DNA of 64,000 nt from positions 2,542,001 to 2,606,000 of the forward strand of contig NZ_CP033070.1 of assembly GCF_003669035.1 (NCBI RefSeq), in the 5' to 3' direction. Both the position numbers and the translations under genes were made by a program. The notes beneath the pieces are model-generated. The model had not been told where the DNA came from, made no database searches, and was given only the letters and a program-made list of their open reading frames with translations. Below are positions 47,119 to 55,111 of the stretch, piece by piece; positions within the stretch are counted from its first letter, which is position 1; the number at the start of each line of letters is the position of its first letter. Source of the DNA: Chryseobacterium sp. 3008163 (lineage in GTDB: Bacteria; Bacteroidota; Bacteroidia; Flavobacteriales; Weeksellaceae).

Positions 47119-47472
47119 TTAATTAAAATTATATTCTTCACTTTCGTTAACAGGGATATCTCTTAAAAAAGTATCAAATTCTTGTCCGGAATAATTGCTG
47201 TCTGCACCATAAGAATCAATGATGATGCCTTTATTTCCTGAATTATCTTCGAGCACATACAAAACGGCACTGTCATCGGGGTTGCTGTCACCTTCAAAAC
47301 GATAGGTTTTTAAAATGGTCAGTTCGTTGGGGTGATAATTTTTGTCTGAATCTTCATATTTCATTTCGCAAGATTCATTCATTCTGAATTCCCTGTGAAT
47401 GCCTCTTTCTCGTAATCTTTCCATGACCTGGCTTAGGGTGGTCATTCTGTCAATGTTTTCCGGATTTTCCAT
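47119..47472 (-). CDS. Conserved flavobacterial protein (often misnamed PRPP synthetase)
   Basis: A 117-aa acidic protein with TTLSQVMERLRERGIHREFR, ELTILKTYRFEGDSNPDDSA and VLYVLEDNSGNKGIIIDSYG. Similar proteins in this group are commonly labelled phosphoribosylpyrophosphate synthetase, but no PRPP or ATP-binding motif is present. The function is unknown. The start at 47472 drops 15 codons of the longer frame, which overlaps the divergent promoter region. Confidence 0.75.
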   Translation of the reverse strand: MENPENIDRMTTLSQVMERLRERGIHREFRMNESCEMKYEDSDKNYHPNELTILKTYRFEGDSNPDDSAVLYVLEDNSGNKGIIIDSYGADSNYSGQEFDTFLRDIPVNESEEYNFN

Positions 47473-47652
47473 AATAATTAATTTTTTGTTGCGTGTCAGT
47501 TCAATAGATAAGTGCAATTTTCAAACCATAACATGCTTTGTAAGCTAATTGTGCAATCTCATTACTTGGTTTTAATGTTAACAAAAATTATAATGACAGT
47601 GGGTGAAAAAGGTACACTATTTGATAGACCATATTACAAAATTGTACTAAAT

Positions 47653-47844
47653 ATGAAAAAAGAAGTAGGAGTTTTACTTGCGGGAGGAGTTGGTCTCTTG
47701 GCGGTGCTTAGCTTTTTAAGCGTTAAAAAAATATTAAGTAAAAAGCATAAAAAATACAGCGAATATTATTCTGACCATCACAGACATTTTGACAAAAATT
47801 CTGAAGACGATGATCATGGAATTGAATTTTATGCTTTCAAATAA
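47653..47844 (+). CDS. Small single-pass membrane protein
   Basis: A 63-aa protein: MKKEVGVLLAGGVGLLAVLS membrane helix, then a basic stretch and a His/Asp-rich tail (YYSDHHRHFDKN, EDDDHGIEFYAFK). The start at 47653 is the first that gives a normal membrane topology. It stands alone between a divergent gene and a terminator. Not recognised; the His-rich tail could bind metal. Confidence 0.55.
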   Translation: MKKEVGVLLAGGVGLLAVLSFLSVKKILSKKHKKYSEYYSDHHRHFDKNSEDDDHGIEFYAFK

Positions 47845-47880
47845 GATATAATACAAGAAGTAGTAGAGATATAAATTTTT

Positions 47881-47912
47881 AAAATCCAGCATCCATTTTT
47901 TGGTGTTGGATT
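47881..47912 (+). terminator. Terminator after the small membrane protein gene
   Basis: AAATCCAGCATCC pairs with GGTGTTGGATTT (two mismatches or wobble), followed by T8. It precedes the radical SAM gene by 70 bp. Confidence 0.7.
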
Positions 47913-47982
47913 TTTTTTGTGGAAAACTTTCGTCTTAAAACTCATTATTTTCCAGCCAAAGGTTTATAATTTTACATCAGAA

Positions 47983-49026
47983 ATGCAGAACGAAAATATC
48001 ATAAAAGGACAAGGTGCTCAGCGAAATGTAATCAACCGTTTCGACAGATATACCTTTGAGCCTGAAGATGAAGATTTTGAAACCATAAAAACAACATTCA
48101 CTGAAGTTTTTCCAAAAACTATTGTGAATCAGGTGAAAAGCGAAGATTTGCCGATGGAATATTCTATGAATCCTTATCAGGGTTGTGAACACGGATGTTC
48201 TTATTGTTTCGCCAGACCAACGCATGAATATTGGGGTTACAGCGCCGGAATTGATTTTGAAAGAAAAATCATGGTCAAAAAAAATGCTCCGGAATTATTA
48301 GAGAAATTTTTCAGAAAGAGAGGCTATAAACCTGAACCGATTTTGCTTTCCGGAAACACAGACTGTTATCAACCTGCCGAAAGACAATTTGAAATTACCC
48401 GAAAAATTCTGCAAGTCTGTCTTGATTACAGACATCCTGTCAATGTACTTACAAAAAATGCTTTAGTTCTTAGGGATTTAGATATTTTGAAACCAATGGC
48501 TGAAAAGAATTTAGTTTCAGTTTCGTTAAGCATTCCGACCATCAACGAAGATCTTCGAAGAAAGATGGAACCCAGAACAAGTTCTTCAAAAAATAAACTG
48601 AAAGCGGTAGAGATTCTTTCTCAAAGTGGAATTCCTACTCATGTCATGGTTGCTCCGATTATTCCGGGGTTGAATAGTGATGAGCCTTTGGCTATTTTAA
48701 AAGCCATTTCAGATGCAGGAGCACAAAGTTTTGGCTATACTTTGGTGAGATTAAATGACACCGTGGAACCCGTTTTTGTAAAATGGATTGAAGATGCTTT
48801 TCCTGACAGAGCACAAAAAGTTTTAAATCTTATTCGCTCAATGCGTGGCGGAAAATTAGGAGATAAAAGGATCTTTGACAGACACAAAGGTGAAGGGAAT
48901 ATTGCTGAAATGATTCATAATACATTTAAAATAGGGAGAAAGAAATACTTTCAAGGAAAAGAGTTTCCTAAGCTTTCAACTGATGGTTTTACGGGAACTA
49001 AAGAGCAGCAACTAAGATTGTTTTAA
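47983..49026 (+). CDS. PA0069-type radical SAM protein
   Basis: A 347-aa cytosolic enzyme. The iron-sulphur cluster motif CEHGCSYC (Cys 68, 72, 75) is followed by CFARPTHEYWGYSAG and LLSGNTDCYQPAERQFEITR, the layout of the PA0069/spore photoproduct lyase-related group. PTINEDLRRKMEPRTSS and IPGLNSDE follow. Its reaction is not known. The start at 47983 gives the family-like MQNENIIKGQGAQRN. It ends at a terminator. Confidence 0.87.
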   Translation: MQNENIIKGQGAQRNVINRFDRYTFEPEDEDFETIKTTFTEVFPKTIVNQVKSEDLPMEYSMNPYQGCEHGCSYCFARPTHEYWGYSAGIDFERKIMVKKNAPELLEKFFRKRGYKPEPILLSGNTDCYQPAERQFEITRKILQVCLDYRHPVNVLTKNALVLRDLDILKPMAEKNLVSVSLSIPTINEDLRRKMEPRTSSSKNKLKAVEILSQSGIPTHVMVAPIIPGLNSDEPLAILKAISDAGAQSFGYTLVRLNDTVEPVFVKWIEDAFPDRAQKVLNLIRSMRGGKLGDKRIFDRHKGEGNIAEMIHNTFKIGRKKYFQGKEFPKLSTDGFTGTKEQQLRLF

Positions 49027-49029
49027 AAG

Positions 49030-49057
49030 AAAACCGCTCCTGAGAGGAACGGTTTTT
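49030..49057. terminator. Bidirectional terminator
   Basis: AAAACCGCTCCT pairs with AGGAACGGTTTT (one mismatch), flanked by A and T runs between the radical SAM gene and the convergent peptide gene. Confidence 0.75.
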
Positions 49058-49071
49058 AATTTTGCAGATTA

Positions 49072-49233
49072 TTACATTGTATCATCCGGACATTTAAAAT
49101 CTTTACTACAAGTTGCACAGATTACAACGCCGTTGCAATAATACATACAGAAGTCAGGTTGTGGCAATTCTTTTACTCCTGCTCCTGAGATTGATTTTAA
49201 CTCGCCTTTGCTAAGTTTTTTTAGATTTTTCAT
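49072..49233 (-). CDS. Bacteriocin-like Cys-rich peptide precursor A
   Basis: A 53-aa peptide: leader MKNLKKLSKGELKSISGAG, then a core with five Cys (DFCMYYCNGVVICATC, DFKCPDD). The leader is shared with three peptides downstream. In Chryseobacterium such genes are annotated as bacteriocin-like; the leader ends at a GG or GA site cut by a C39-type peptidase. Divergent from the VKOR gene at 49408, 174 bp away, which may make its disulfides. Confidence 0.7.
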   Translation of the reverse strand: MKNLKKLSKGELKSISGAGVKELPQPDFCMYYCNGVVICATCSKDFKCPDDTM

Positions 49234-49407
49234 ATTGTTTAGTTTTAAAATTTGATGATATGGTAAAGATAATTAAATTTTGTTTGTATTGATGCTTTAT
49301 GGTATTCATTTTTATAAACTAAATTTATATTCAAAAGATTAATTCTATTTGACTAATTTGAAATTAATTTTTATCTTCATAAAATTAACTACATACCAAA
49401 TCAATAC

Positions 49408-50910
49408 ATGAATTTCGACAAACTCATAGACCATTTCAAACTCGACAAACAGGAATTTTACTTCCAGTTCAATTCTCATCCCAACTATCCTTCGGCTCTG
49501 GCTTTCAGTGATACTCTGAACTTTTTAGGGTTAAAAAACGACGCCTACGAATTAGATAAAGAATATTGGGACGAACTGCCGGAAGAATATATGGCGTTGG
49601 TTGACAATTCGTTTTCTTTGGTAAAAAAGAAAGGGAATGATTTCACAATTTATTCTGATAAAATAAAAACGCTGAATAAGGAAGATCTTTACAAAAATTC
49701 AGGAGATTTTGTGCTTCTTTTTGAGAAAACGGAGAATGTAAAAACGACCTCATTTTTCAATTTTAAACCATTTATTTATTTGGTTTTCGGGATTATTATT
49801 CTTTTTTCATTTCTGCAGTTTACTTGGTACGAAAGTGTTTTCAACATTTTGTCGCTGGTAGGAGTTTATATTTCTTTAGAGCTTTTTAATCAAAAATTTG
49901 GTCAGGAATCTGCCGTGGTTAGTAATATTTGCGGCGGTGCAGCGAATAGTTCTTCTCAAAGTTCATGTTCCAAGATTTTCTCTTCAGATAAAACAGATGT
50001 TTTGGGGCTAAAACTTTCAGATTTTAGCTTGATATATTTCCTTGGAATTACATTTATAGGGCTTGTTTTGCCGCAGTCTCAGTTTATTTTGAGAATTACA
50101 GCAATCATTTCGATTCTTGTGATTTTTTACTCATTTTATGTTCAGGTTTTTGTTGAAAAATCACTTTGCAGAGTATGTCTGGTTATTATTTTTGTCTTGT
50201 TGGCTCAGATTGCGATCAGTTCTTTCTTTTTTAATATGGAATCAACTTTGGCTGTCGTTTTTATTACCGCCATCTTATTTATTTCTCTGTTTTTTATGGT
50301 TGCTTTTTTAAATAATCTGATGAATCAGAAAGAAGAACTCAAAAAATCTAATGCAAAGAATTTAAGGTTTAAAAGAAACTATGACCTTTTCAAAAGAGAA
50401 CTTACAGATAAAGAAAAAATAGAATTTACAGATAATAAAACATTTTTCTTAGGTAGTAAAGAAGCCAAACTTCATATTTCTGTAGTTTCTAATCCTTACT
50501 GCGGATTTTGTAAAGATGCCCATAAGATCGTAGAAGACTTGCTTTTACAATATCCTGATGAGATTTCTGCACAGATGAGGTTTAATTATTCAAATGAAAG
50601 GGCTGATGAAAAGTATACTCAACTTATTTCAGATTTTTTGAGCATTTACAAAAACAAAAAACAAAAAGAATTTTTAAAAGTAGTTGATATTTGGTTTAAA
50701 AATAGAGATGAAAATGAAATTAAAATAAAATCGGGATCAGAAAATTTGCAAGACCTTACAAATGTTATTCAGATGACTGCGGAAAATAGTTCTGCCGGGC
50801 TTACTTTCACACCTGTTTTTATTATTAATGGCTACCAGTTTCCGGATAAATATGATCGTGAAGATATTCATTATTTCATCAGTGAATTGATTGAAGATGA
50901 AGATTTTTAA
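49408..50910 (+). CDS. VKOR-thioredoxin fusion with C39-like N-terminal domain
   Basis: A 500-aa membrane protein. Residues 1-105 resemble a C39-peptidase fold without the catalytic Cys (SHPNYPSALAFSDTLNFLGL). Helices 120-300 are a vitamin K epoxide reductase domain with Cys 175, Cys 187 and the CRVC pair (254, 257). Residues 345-500 are a DsbA/thioredoxin domain with SNPYCGFCKD (365-368). Together they can make disulfides in exported peptides. Genes for Cys-rich peptides lie on both sides, which suggests those are its substrates. Confidence 0.85.
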   Translation: MNFDKLIDHFKLDKQEFYFQFNSHPNYPSALAFSDTLNFLGLKNDAYELDKEYWDELPEEYMALVDNSFSLVKKKGNDFTIYSDKIKTLNKEDLYKNSGDFVLLFEKTENVKTTSFFNFKPFIYLVFGIIILFSFLQFTWYESVFNILSLVGVYISLELFNQKFGQESAVVSNICGGAANSSSQSSCSKIFSSDKTDVLGLKLSDFSLIYFLGITFIGLVLPQSQFILRITAIISILVIFYSFYVQVFVEKSLCRVCLVIIFVLLAQIAISSFFFNMESTLAVVFITAILFISLFFMVAFLNNLMNQKEELKKSNAKNLRFKRNYDLFKRELTDKEKIEFTDNKTFFLGSKEAKLHISVVSNPYCGFCKDAHKIVEDLLLQYPDEISAQMRFNYSNERADEKYTQLISDFLSIYKNKKQKEFLKVVDIWFKNRDENEIKIKSGSENLQDLTNVIQMTAENSSAGLTFTPVFIINGYQFPDKYDREDIHYFISELIEDEDF

Positions 50911-51068
50911 GTAATAACTTCTTGTATAATTAAAACTGATTAGTTTTAAATGAATGAAAAGTGCTCCTTGTGATGGATGGAATTACACATGAAATAAGTG
51001 TATAAGTTGTCACAACCATGCTTGTAATGATAGATTTTGATATTAATTTATCCAAGACTAAGAATAGA

Positions 51069-51512
51069 ATGAAAAAAATATTTTTATTAATACTTCTAAT
51101 AGTATTCGAAATAGGATTTGCACAAAAAGTAAAAACGGATGAAAGAGTAAAAGATAAATTTGAATCTAAACAACCCCAATATTTATCTGTTCCACCACCA
51201 CCAATGACTGCTTTTCCCGCTCAATATCCAAATGGGAATAAGGCTTTTGTTGAAGTTGTTAAAAATAATTTAAATAAAGATGCGCTAAAATCTTTAGGTA
51301 AAAACCTTCAAACAAAGATTATTTTAAAAATTGATTCTCAGGGTAATGTGGTCAATATTTCTACTTATGGAAATAATGAAGCTTTTAATAACGAGGTTAA
51401 AAAAGCTGCTGATAAGGCCACTTTAAAAGTTAAATGGGAATCTGGAAAAAATAGTCATGGTGAAAAGGTTATTGACATCGTTAATTTGCCCTTTAAATTT
51501 TCTAATAGTTGA
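51069..51512 (+). CDS. TonB C-terminal-like secreted protein
   Basis: A 147-aa protein with a signal peptide (MKKIFLLILLIVFEIGFAQK). The C-terminal 85 residues look like the TonB C-terminal fold: LQTKIILKIDSQGNVVNIST and AADKATLKVKWESGK. There is no membrane anchor, and the Pro-rich part is short (VPPPPMTAFP), so it is not a full TonB. The start at 51069 is preferred because it gives a signal peptide. The role in the cluster is unknown. Confidence 0.7.
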   Translation: MKKIFLLILLIVFEIGFAQKVKTDERVKDKFESKQPQYLSVPPPPMTAFPAQYPNGNKAFVEVVKNNLNKDALKSLGKNLQTKIILKIDSQGNVVNISTYGNNEAFNNEVKKAADKATLKVKWESGKNSHGEKVIDIVNLPFKFSNS

Positions 51513-51679
51513 TTTCTAGAGTACTAATTACAAAATTAACCTCGCAAAAAAAGTTGTTACATTGGATGGCATTTACAAAGAATATAATTTTGAAAAATAT
51601 CTGATATATCTTTAGTAGGAAATGATTGCAACAACAGTTCATTTTCTACACTGTTTTATTAGTTTTCGAACTCACATTA

Positions 51680-51787
51680 CCGTGAACATTTATTGTTTTA
51701 TCAGCGAATTGATCGAAGATGAAGGTTTTCCTGCTTAAAATATTTCATTTAATTAAAATTGCTTAATTTTAAATGAATGAAAAGCGA
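51680..51787 (+). pseudogene. Remnant of a second VKOR-thioredoxin gene (3' end only)
   Basis: The region is similar to 50854-50963, the last codons of the VKOR gene and its 3' flank: FISELIEDEGFPA and stop, versus FISELIEDEDF and stop, then TTTTAAATGAATGAAAAG in both. It implies that a second copy once lay here, before peptide gene B. The remaining 165 bp of the 51513-51679 gap hold no other recognised feature. Confidence 0.6.
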
Positions 51788-51834
51788 GATCCGAAAAGCT
51801 TAAAAAGAGTAGGAAATTACCAAATTCAATCAGT

Positions 51835-51978
51835 ATGAAAAATTTAAAAAAGATCAATCGACAAGAATTGAAAACGATTCAGGGAGGTCTTACCTGTAAA
51901 GGTGGGCAACTTTGCCTGATCGACGGAAAATGGAAATGCATGCCTTACGACGGATGCGGTGGCGGAAACCAGCCATAA
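51835..51978 (+). CDS. Bacteriocin-like Cys-rich peptide precursor B
   Basis: A 47-aa peptide: leader MKNLKKINRQELKTIQGG and core LTCKGGQLCLIDGKWKCMPY with four Cys, ending YDGCGGGNQP. The GG at residues 17-18 is a classic double-glycine cut site. First of three tandem peptide genes. The frame is below usual annotation size but is supported by the shared leader. Confidence 0.7.
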   Translation: MKNLKKINRQELKTIQGGLTCKGGQLCLIDGKWKCMPYDGCGGGNQP

Positions 51979-52011
51979 TTTAATCATCAAATCAAACTAA
52001 ATTACAGTATT

Positions 52012-52158
52012 ATGAAAAATTTAAAAAAAGTATCAAGAAATCAGATGAAAGGCATTAACGGTGGAGCTTTAGGTTGTTCTCAAGCATGTTGTCCTCCTCC
52101 GGGAATAAAAAGATGCCCAAATATTTATTGTTTTGCACCATGTCCTGTAGAATCTTAA
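52012..52158 (+). CDS. Bacteriocin-like Cys-rich peptide precursor C
   Basis: A 48-aa peptide: leader MKNLKKVSRNQMKGINGG (GG at 17-18) and core ALGCSQACCPPPGIKRCPNI, YCFAPCPVES, with six Cys. The Cys spacing C-x3-CC-x7-C-x4-C-x3-C is almost the same as in the next gene. It is 33 bp after precursor B. Confidence 0.75.
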   Translation: MKNLKKVSRNQMKGINGGALGCSQACCPPPGIKRCPNIYCFAPCPVES

Positions 52159-52169
52159 AAGATAATCAT

Positions 52170-52328
52170 ATGAAAAATCTGAAAAAATTAGCAAGAAACG
52201 AAATGAAAGACATTTTTGGAGCCGGGCCAATCCTTATTGGATGTTCAACAGCTTGCTGTCCTACAGATGGCAGACCAAGATGTCCGAAAATTTACTGTCC
52301 GGCTGTGGTTTGCCCGCAGTATGTATAA
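52170..52328 (+). CDS. Bacteriocin-like Cys-rich peptide precursor D
   Basis: A 52-aa peptide: leader MKNLKKLARNEMKDIFGAG and core PILIGCSTACCPTDGRPRCP, KIYCPAVVCPQYV, six Cys as C-x3-CC-x7-C-x4-C-x4-C. It is a paralogue of precursor C. The frame extends upstream, but ATG 52170 is the start that gives the shared leader and clears precursor C. A terminator follows. Confidence 0.75.
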   Translation: MKNLKKLARNEMKDIFGAGPILIGCSTACCPTDGRPRCPKIYCPAVVCPQYV

Positions 52329-52381
52329 AGGATTTTAGTGACAATTAATTTTTGTCTAATATCTGACAATCATTTATAAAG

Positions 52382-52410
52382 AAAGAGACTGTTTATTCAG
52401 TCTCTTTTTG
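52382..52410 (+). terminator. Terminator of the tandem peptide genes
   Basis: AAAGAGACTG (52382-52391) pairs with CAGTCTCTTT (52398-52407), followed by T. It may also serve the convergent HTH gene. Confidence 0.8.
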
Positions 52411-52419
52411 TTATAATAT

Positions 52420-52697
52420 TTATGCTAATTTTTGCTCTAAAATTTTAATTTTTTCTTTCAAGATTTGTAATTCTTCTTTTAAGTTGATTGTATTTGTTAA
52501 ATTGATATGATCCTCATAGATTTGATCAACTTCAACATCTAAAAGTTTTGAAATTCTCTGCCATTCTTGGAAAGTTATTTTTATCTTTCCGGATTCTCTT
52601 TTTGGTATTGAGTTTGGCTTATTTTGAGATATGTAGCAATATCTGTTTGCGAAATTTTGCTTGCTTTACGAGCTGTGATCAGTTTTTCTTTTTTCAT
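52420..52697 (-). CDS. XRE-type HTH regulator, copy 1 (frameshifted)
   Basis: A small regulator: MKKEKLITARKASKISQTDI, ATYLKISQTQYQKRE (HTH helices), then ITFQEWQRISKLLDVEVDQI and a C-terminal coiled coil. The frame breaks at a T5 run, 52599-52603; copy 2 at 56502 has six T there and reads through. The repaired protein is 92 aa. It may regulate the peptide genes. Confidence 0.7.
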
Positions 52698-52853
52698 TTG
52701 AATATTTGTGTTCTTACAACGAATTTATGAATAATTTTCTTATGTCAAAAAATAAAGGCTGTAAAAAGCAATAGTTTTTATTTTTTGTAGTGGATTAAGT
52801 TTTTTAAATTCGAATGGTCGATAGTGACACAAAATATTTTAAAACATTTTATT

Positions 52854-53078
52854 ATGAAAAACTTAAAAGGAATGAAAAGCACATTCTCTTCTCTTGAAAA
52901 CAAAAAATTGAGAGATTTACGTACTATTAGAGGTGGAGAAGATTCAGTTAGATCAGCTCCATCTAATGCTGTGGGTGAAGGATGTGGAGATGAAGATGTT
53001 TATACTGATGCAGGAGGTACCAAAGATAATTGGCAATATAAAGCTAGGCTGACATTTTGTGACCATCCTTTTTATTAA
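52854..53078 (+). CDS. gwsA: Grasp-with-spasm graspetide precursor
   Basis: A 74-aa peptide: leader MKNLKGMKSTFSSLENKKLR and DLRTIRGGEDS with a GG site, then a core GEGCGDEDVYTDAGGTKDNW and QYKARLTFCDHPFY. The SSLENKKLxxLxTIxGG leader is that of grasp-with-spasm peptides, in which side-chain ester or amide bonds between Thr/Ser/Lys and Asp/Glu are made by an ATP-grasp enzyme. Start 52854 gives the normal leader. gwsG and gwsS follow after a strong hairpin. Confidence 0.8.
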   Translation: MKNLKGMKSTFSSLENKKLRDLRTIRGGEDSVRSAPSNAVGEGCGDEDVYTDAGGTKDNWQYKARLTFCDHPFY

Positions 53079-53079
53079 A

Positions 53080-53124
53080 GTCAAACAAAGGGGTGGAGTT
53101 TCCACCCTTTCTTTGACTTTTTTA
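53080..53124 (+). terminator. Strong hairpin between precursor and maturase genes
   Basis: AAGTCAAACAAAGGGGTGGA pairs with TCCACCCTTTCTTTGACTT with two bulges, then T6. Most transcripts should end here, which would raise precursor levels over those of the enzymes. Confidence 0.7.
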
Positions 53125-53199
53125 GTTTTTCAATGATAGATTTTGAGAAAAATTCAGTTTTTTTACAAAATAAGCAAATTTACGGCGTTATATATTTTT

Positions 53200-54009
53200 A
53201 TGAAAAAGTGTTTAATTGTAACTTCTCTATTTCTAATGACATTTTTGTTTGGACAAAAAATGAGTTTTGTTTATGAAATGAAATATAGATTAAATAAAAA
53301 AAATCCTGATAAGTATATTACTAATACAATGATTTTAGATTTTTCAGATAATGTTTCTATATTTCGGAGTAAGGTTGATAGAATTTCGGATTCTTTAAAA
53401 ATGAATAATGGATCATCAAAAATATATTCTTCAAATTTTGAAAATCAATTTTATATAAAAAAAAATTTAATAAATAGTGATATCGCAAATATAATCACAA
53501 ATAGCGAATTTATATATCTTATTAGAATACAAGAAGTTTTAAAATGGGAAATTTTATCTGAAAAGAAAAAAATAGGTAGTAATAACTGTCAGAAAGCCTC
53601 AGTCAATTATGGTGGAAGAGAATGGATAGCTTGGTTCACAAATGAAATTCCAATTAATGATGGTCCATACATTTTTAATGGTTTACCTGGATTAATTGTT
53701 TCAATAGTTGATAAAGATAGAGATTATGAGTTTAATTTGATTGAAATTAAAAAATCCTCAAACTTATTTGATGTTAAAAAGAATACGATAACTATTGATT
53801 GGAATAAATTTGAAAAATTAGCAAAAACATATTATGAAAATCCTAATTCTTCTTTAGAACAAAAAATTAAAAGTTATAAATATTATAGATATCAGGATGC
53901 AAAAGGAAATGATATTGAGTTAAATTTAAAAGAAATGAACAAGGGACAACAGAATTATATAAAAAGTACAAACAACCCGATAGAACTCAATCATAGAATT
54001 GATTACTAA
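53200..54009 (+). CDS. GLPGLI family protein
   Basis: A 269-aa secreted protein with signal peptide KCLIVTSLFLMTFLFGQ and the family motif GLPGLIVSIVDKDRDYEFNL near residue 170. GREWIAWFTNEIPINDGPYI precedes it. GLPGLI proteins are common beside grasp-with-spasm genes; their role is not known. The start at 53200 gives the signal peptide. It lies between gwsA and gwsG. Confidence 0.83.
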   Translation: MKKCLIVTSLFLMTFLFGQKMSFVYEMKYRLNKKNPDKYITNTMILDFSDNVSIFRSKVDRISDSLKMNNGSSKIYSSNFENQFYIKKNLINSDIANIITNSEFIYLIRIQEVLKWEILSEKKKIGSNNCQKASVNYGGREWIAWFTNEIPINDGPYIFNGLPGLIVSIVDKDRDYEFNLIEIKKSSNLFDVKKNTITIDWNKFEKLAKTYYENPNSSLEQKIKSYKYYRYQDAKGNDIELNLKEMNKGQQNYIKSTNNPIELNHRIDY

Positions 54010-54032
54010 AGATAATTTTTTAATTATTATTT

Positions 54033-54935
54033 ATGATATTAATTATTTCCGATACAAAAGAAAACACCACAAATGAAGTTATAAAATGGCTGGTGCTAAT
54101 GGATAAAAATTTCATTAGAGTTAATGAGAATGAATATTTTGAAATAATAATGAAAGATGATAAGTTAGCTCTCCAAAGTGATGAAAATTATTTTTTTTTA
54201 GATGATATAGTAAGCGTCTGGTACAGAAGAGGTGGAATTAAATTTAAACGTTTACGTTATAGTAATGAGGCTGTAGATTTACATATGAATGAAGTTCAAC
54301 ATTGGCTCGAAGATTATGTTCTAAATATAATTGAATCTAAACCTCACATAAATAAACAGTCTAAAGTACATTTTAATAAACTTTTAGTTTTAGAAAAAGC
54401 GAAAAAAGTTGGTTTGGATATACCTAAATATTTTTTATCAAATAAAATGAATAAATTATTGATAGGAAAAACAATAGTAAAACCTCTTGCTGGAAACCCA
54501 ATGTTACAATCAATTACTGAAGATGAAGATGCAATGATGTATACTAATGTCGTTGATAAATTGATTGATAATGATGTGTTTATTTCTTTTTTTCAAGAGA
54601 AAATTGATAAAGATTTCGAAATACGAATATTCTATTTAAATGGAATGTGTTGGTCTACGGCAATATTTTCTCAAAATGATAACCAGACAAAAGTTGATTT
54701 TAGAAAATACAACGACGATAAACCAAATAGAAATGTACCATATTTAATCCCAGAAGAGATTGAGAGGAAATGCCAAAAACTTATGAAAATGCTTGATTTA
54801 AATAGTGGCTCATTAGACTTTATTAAGAAAGGCAATCAATATTTTTTCTTAGAAGTTAATCCAATTGGTCAATTTTTAGCACATTCGGACAATTGTAATT
54901 ATAACTTAGATAAAATTATAGCAAGTAACTTATGA
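54033..54935 (+). CDS. gwsG: Grasp-with-spasm ATP-grasp peptide maturase
   Basis: A 300-aa ATP-grasp ligase that forms side-chain cross-links in the precursor peptide. Visible: IVSVWYRRGGIKFK in the N-terminal lobe, KTIVKPLAGNPM and FISFFQEKIDKDFEIRIFYL with the ATP-binding Lys/Glu, and LDLNSGSLDFIKKGNQYFFL then EVNPIGQFLAHSD for magnesium binding. The stop overlaps the start of the 59-aa ORF by ATGA. Confidence 0.88.
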   Translation: MILIISDTKENTTNEVIKWLVLMDKNFIRVNENEYFEIIMKDDKLALQSDENYFFLDDIVSVWYRRGGIKFKRLRYSNEAVDLHMNEVQHWLEDYVLNIIESKPHINKQSKVHFNKLLVLEKAKKVGLDIPKYFLSNKMNKLLIGKTIVKPLAGNPMLQSITEDEDAMMYTNVVDKLIDNDVFISFFQEKIDKDFEIRIFYLNGMCWSTAIFSQNDNQTKVDFRKYNDDKPNRNVPYLIPEEIERKCQKLMKMLDLNSGSLDFIKKGNQYFFLEVNPIGQFLAHSDNCNYNLDKIIASNL

Positions 54936-55111
54936 AAAATTTCATTCAAGAAAAAAATTTACTCCCACTTACCTTTCAATATTTAGAGGTTTTTAAAAAG
55001 GAAAAATTTAAATTAAATAATAATGTTGTTTTTTACGTAAAATGTGAAACGTGTTTAACTGATTTTTACAAAAGGACAAAACCGAATAAAAATCTAACAA
55101 GATTAATATGA
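54932..55111 (+). CDS. 59-aa ORF coupled to gwsG and gwsS
   Basis: The frame MKNFIQEKNLLPLTFQYLEV continues to FYVKCETCLTDFYKRTKPNK. Its start overlaps the gwsG stop (ATGA), and its stop overlaps the gwsS start (ATGA), so translation should be coupled on both sides. CETC could bind metal. Not recognised; it may be a peptide-binding helper. The double overlap argues that it is real. Confidence 0.6.
   Translation: MKNFIQEKNLLPLTFQYLEVFKKEKFKLNNNVVFYVKCETCLTDFYKRTKPNKNLTRLI

Noticed and set aside
47119..47472. Phosphoribosylpyrophosphate synthetase
   Set aside because: The name is common for relatives, but the protein is far too short and lacks PRPP and ATP motifs.
51069..51512. Full TonB energy transducer
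   Set aside because: There is a cleavable signal instead of a membrane anchor and only a short Pro-rich stretch.
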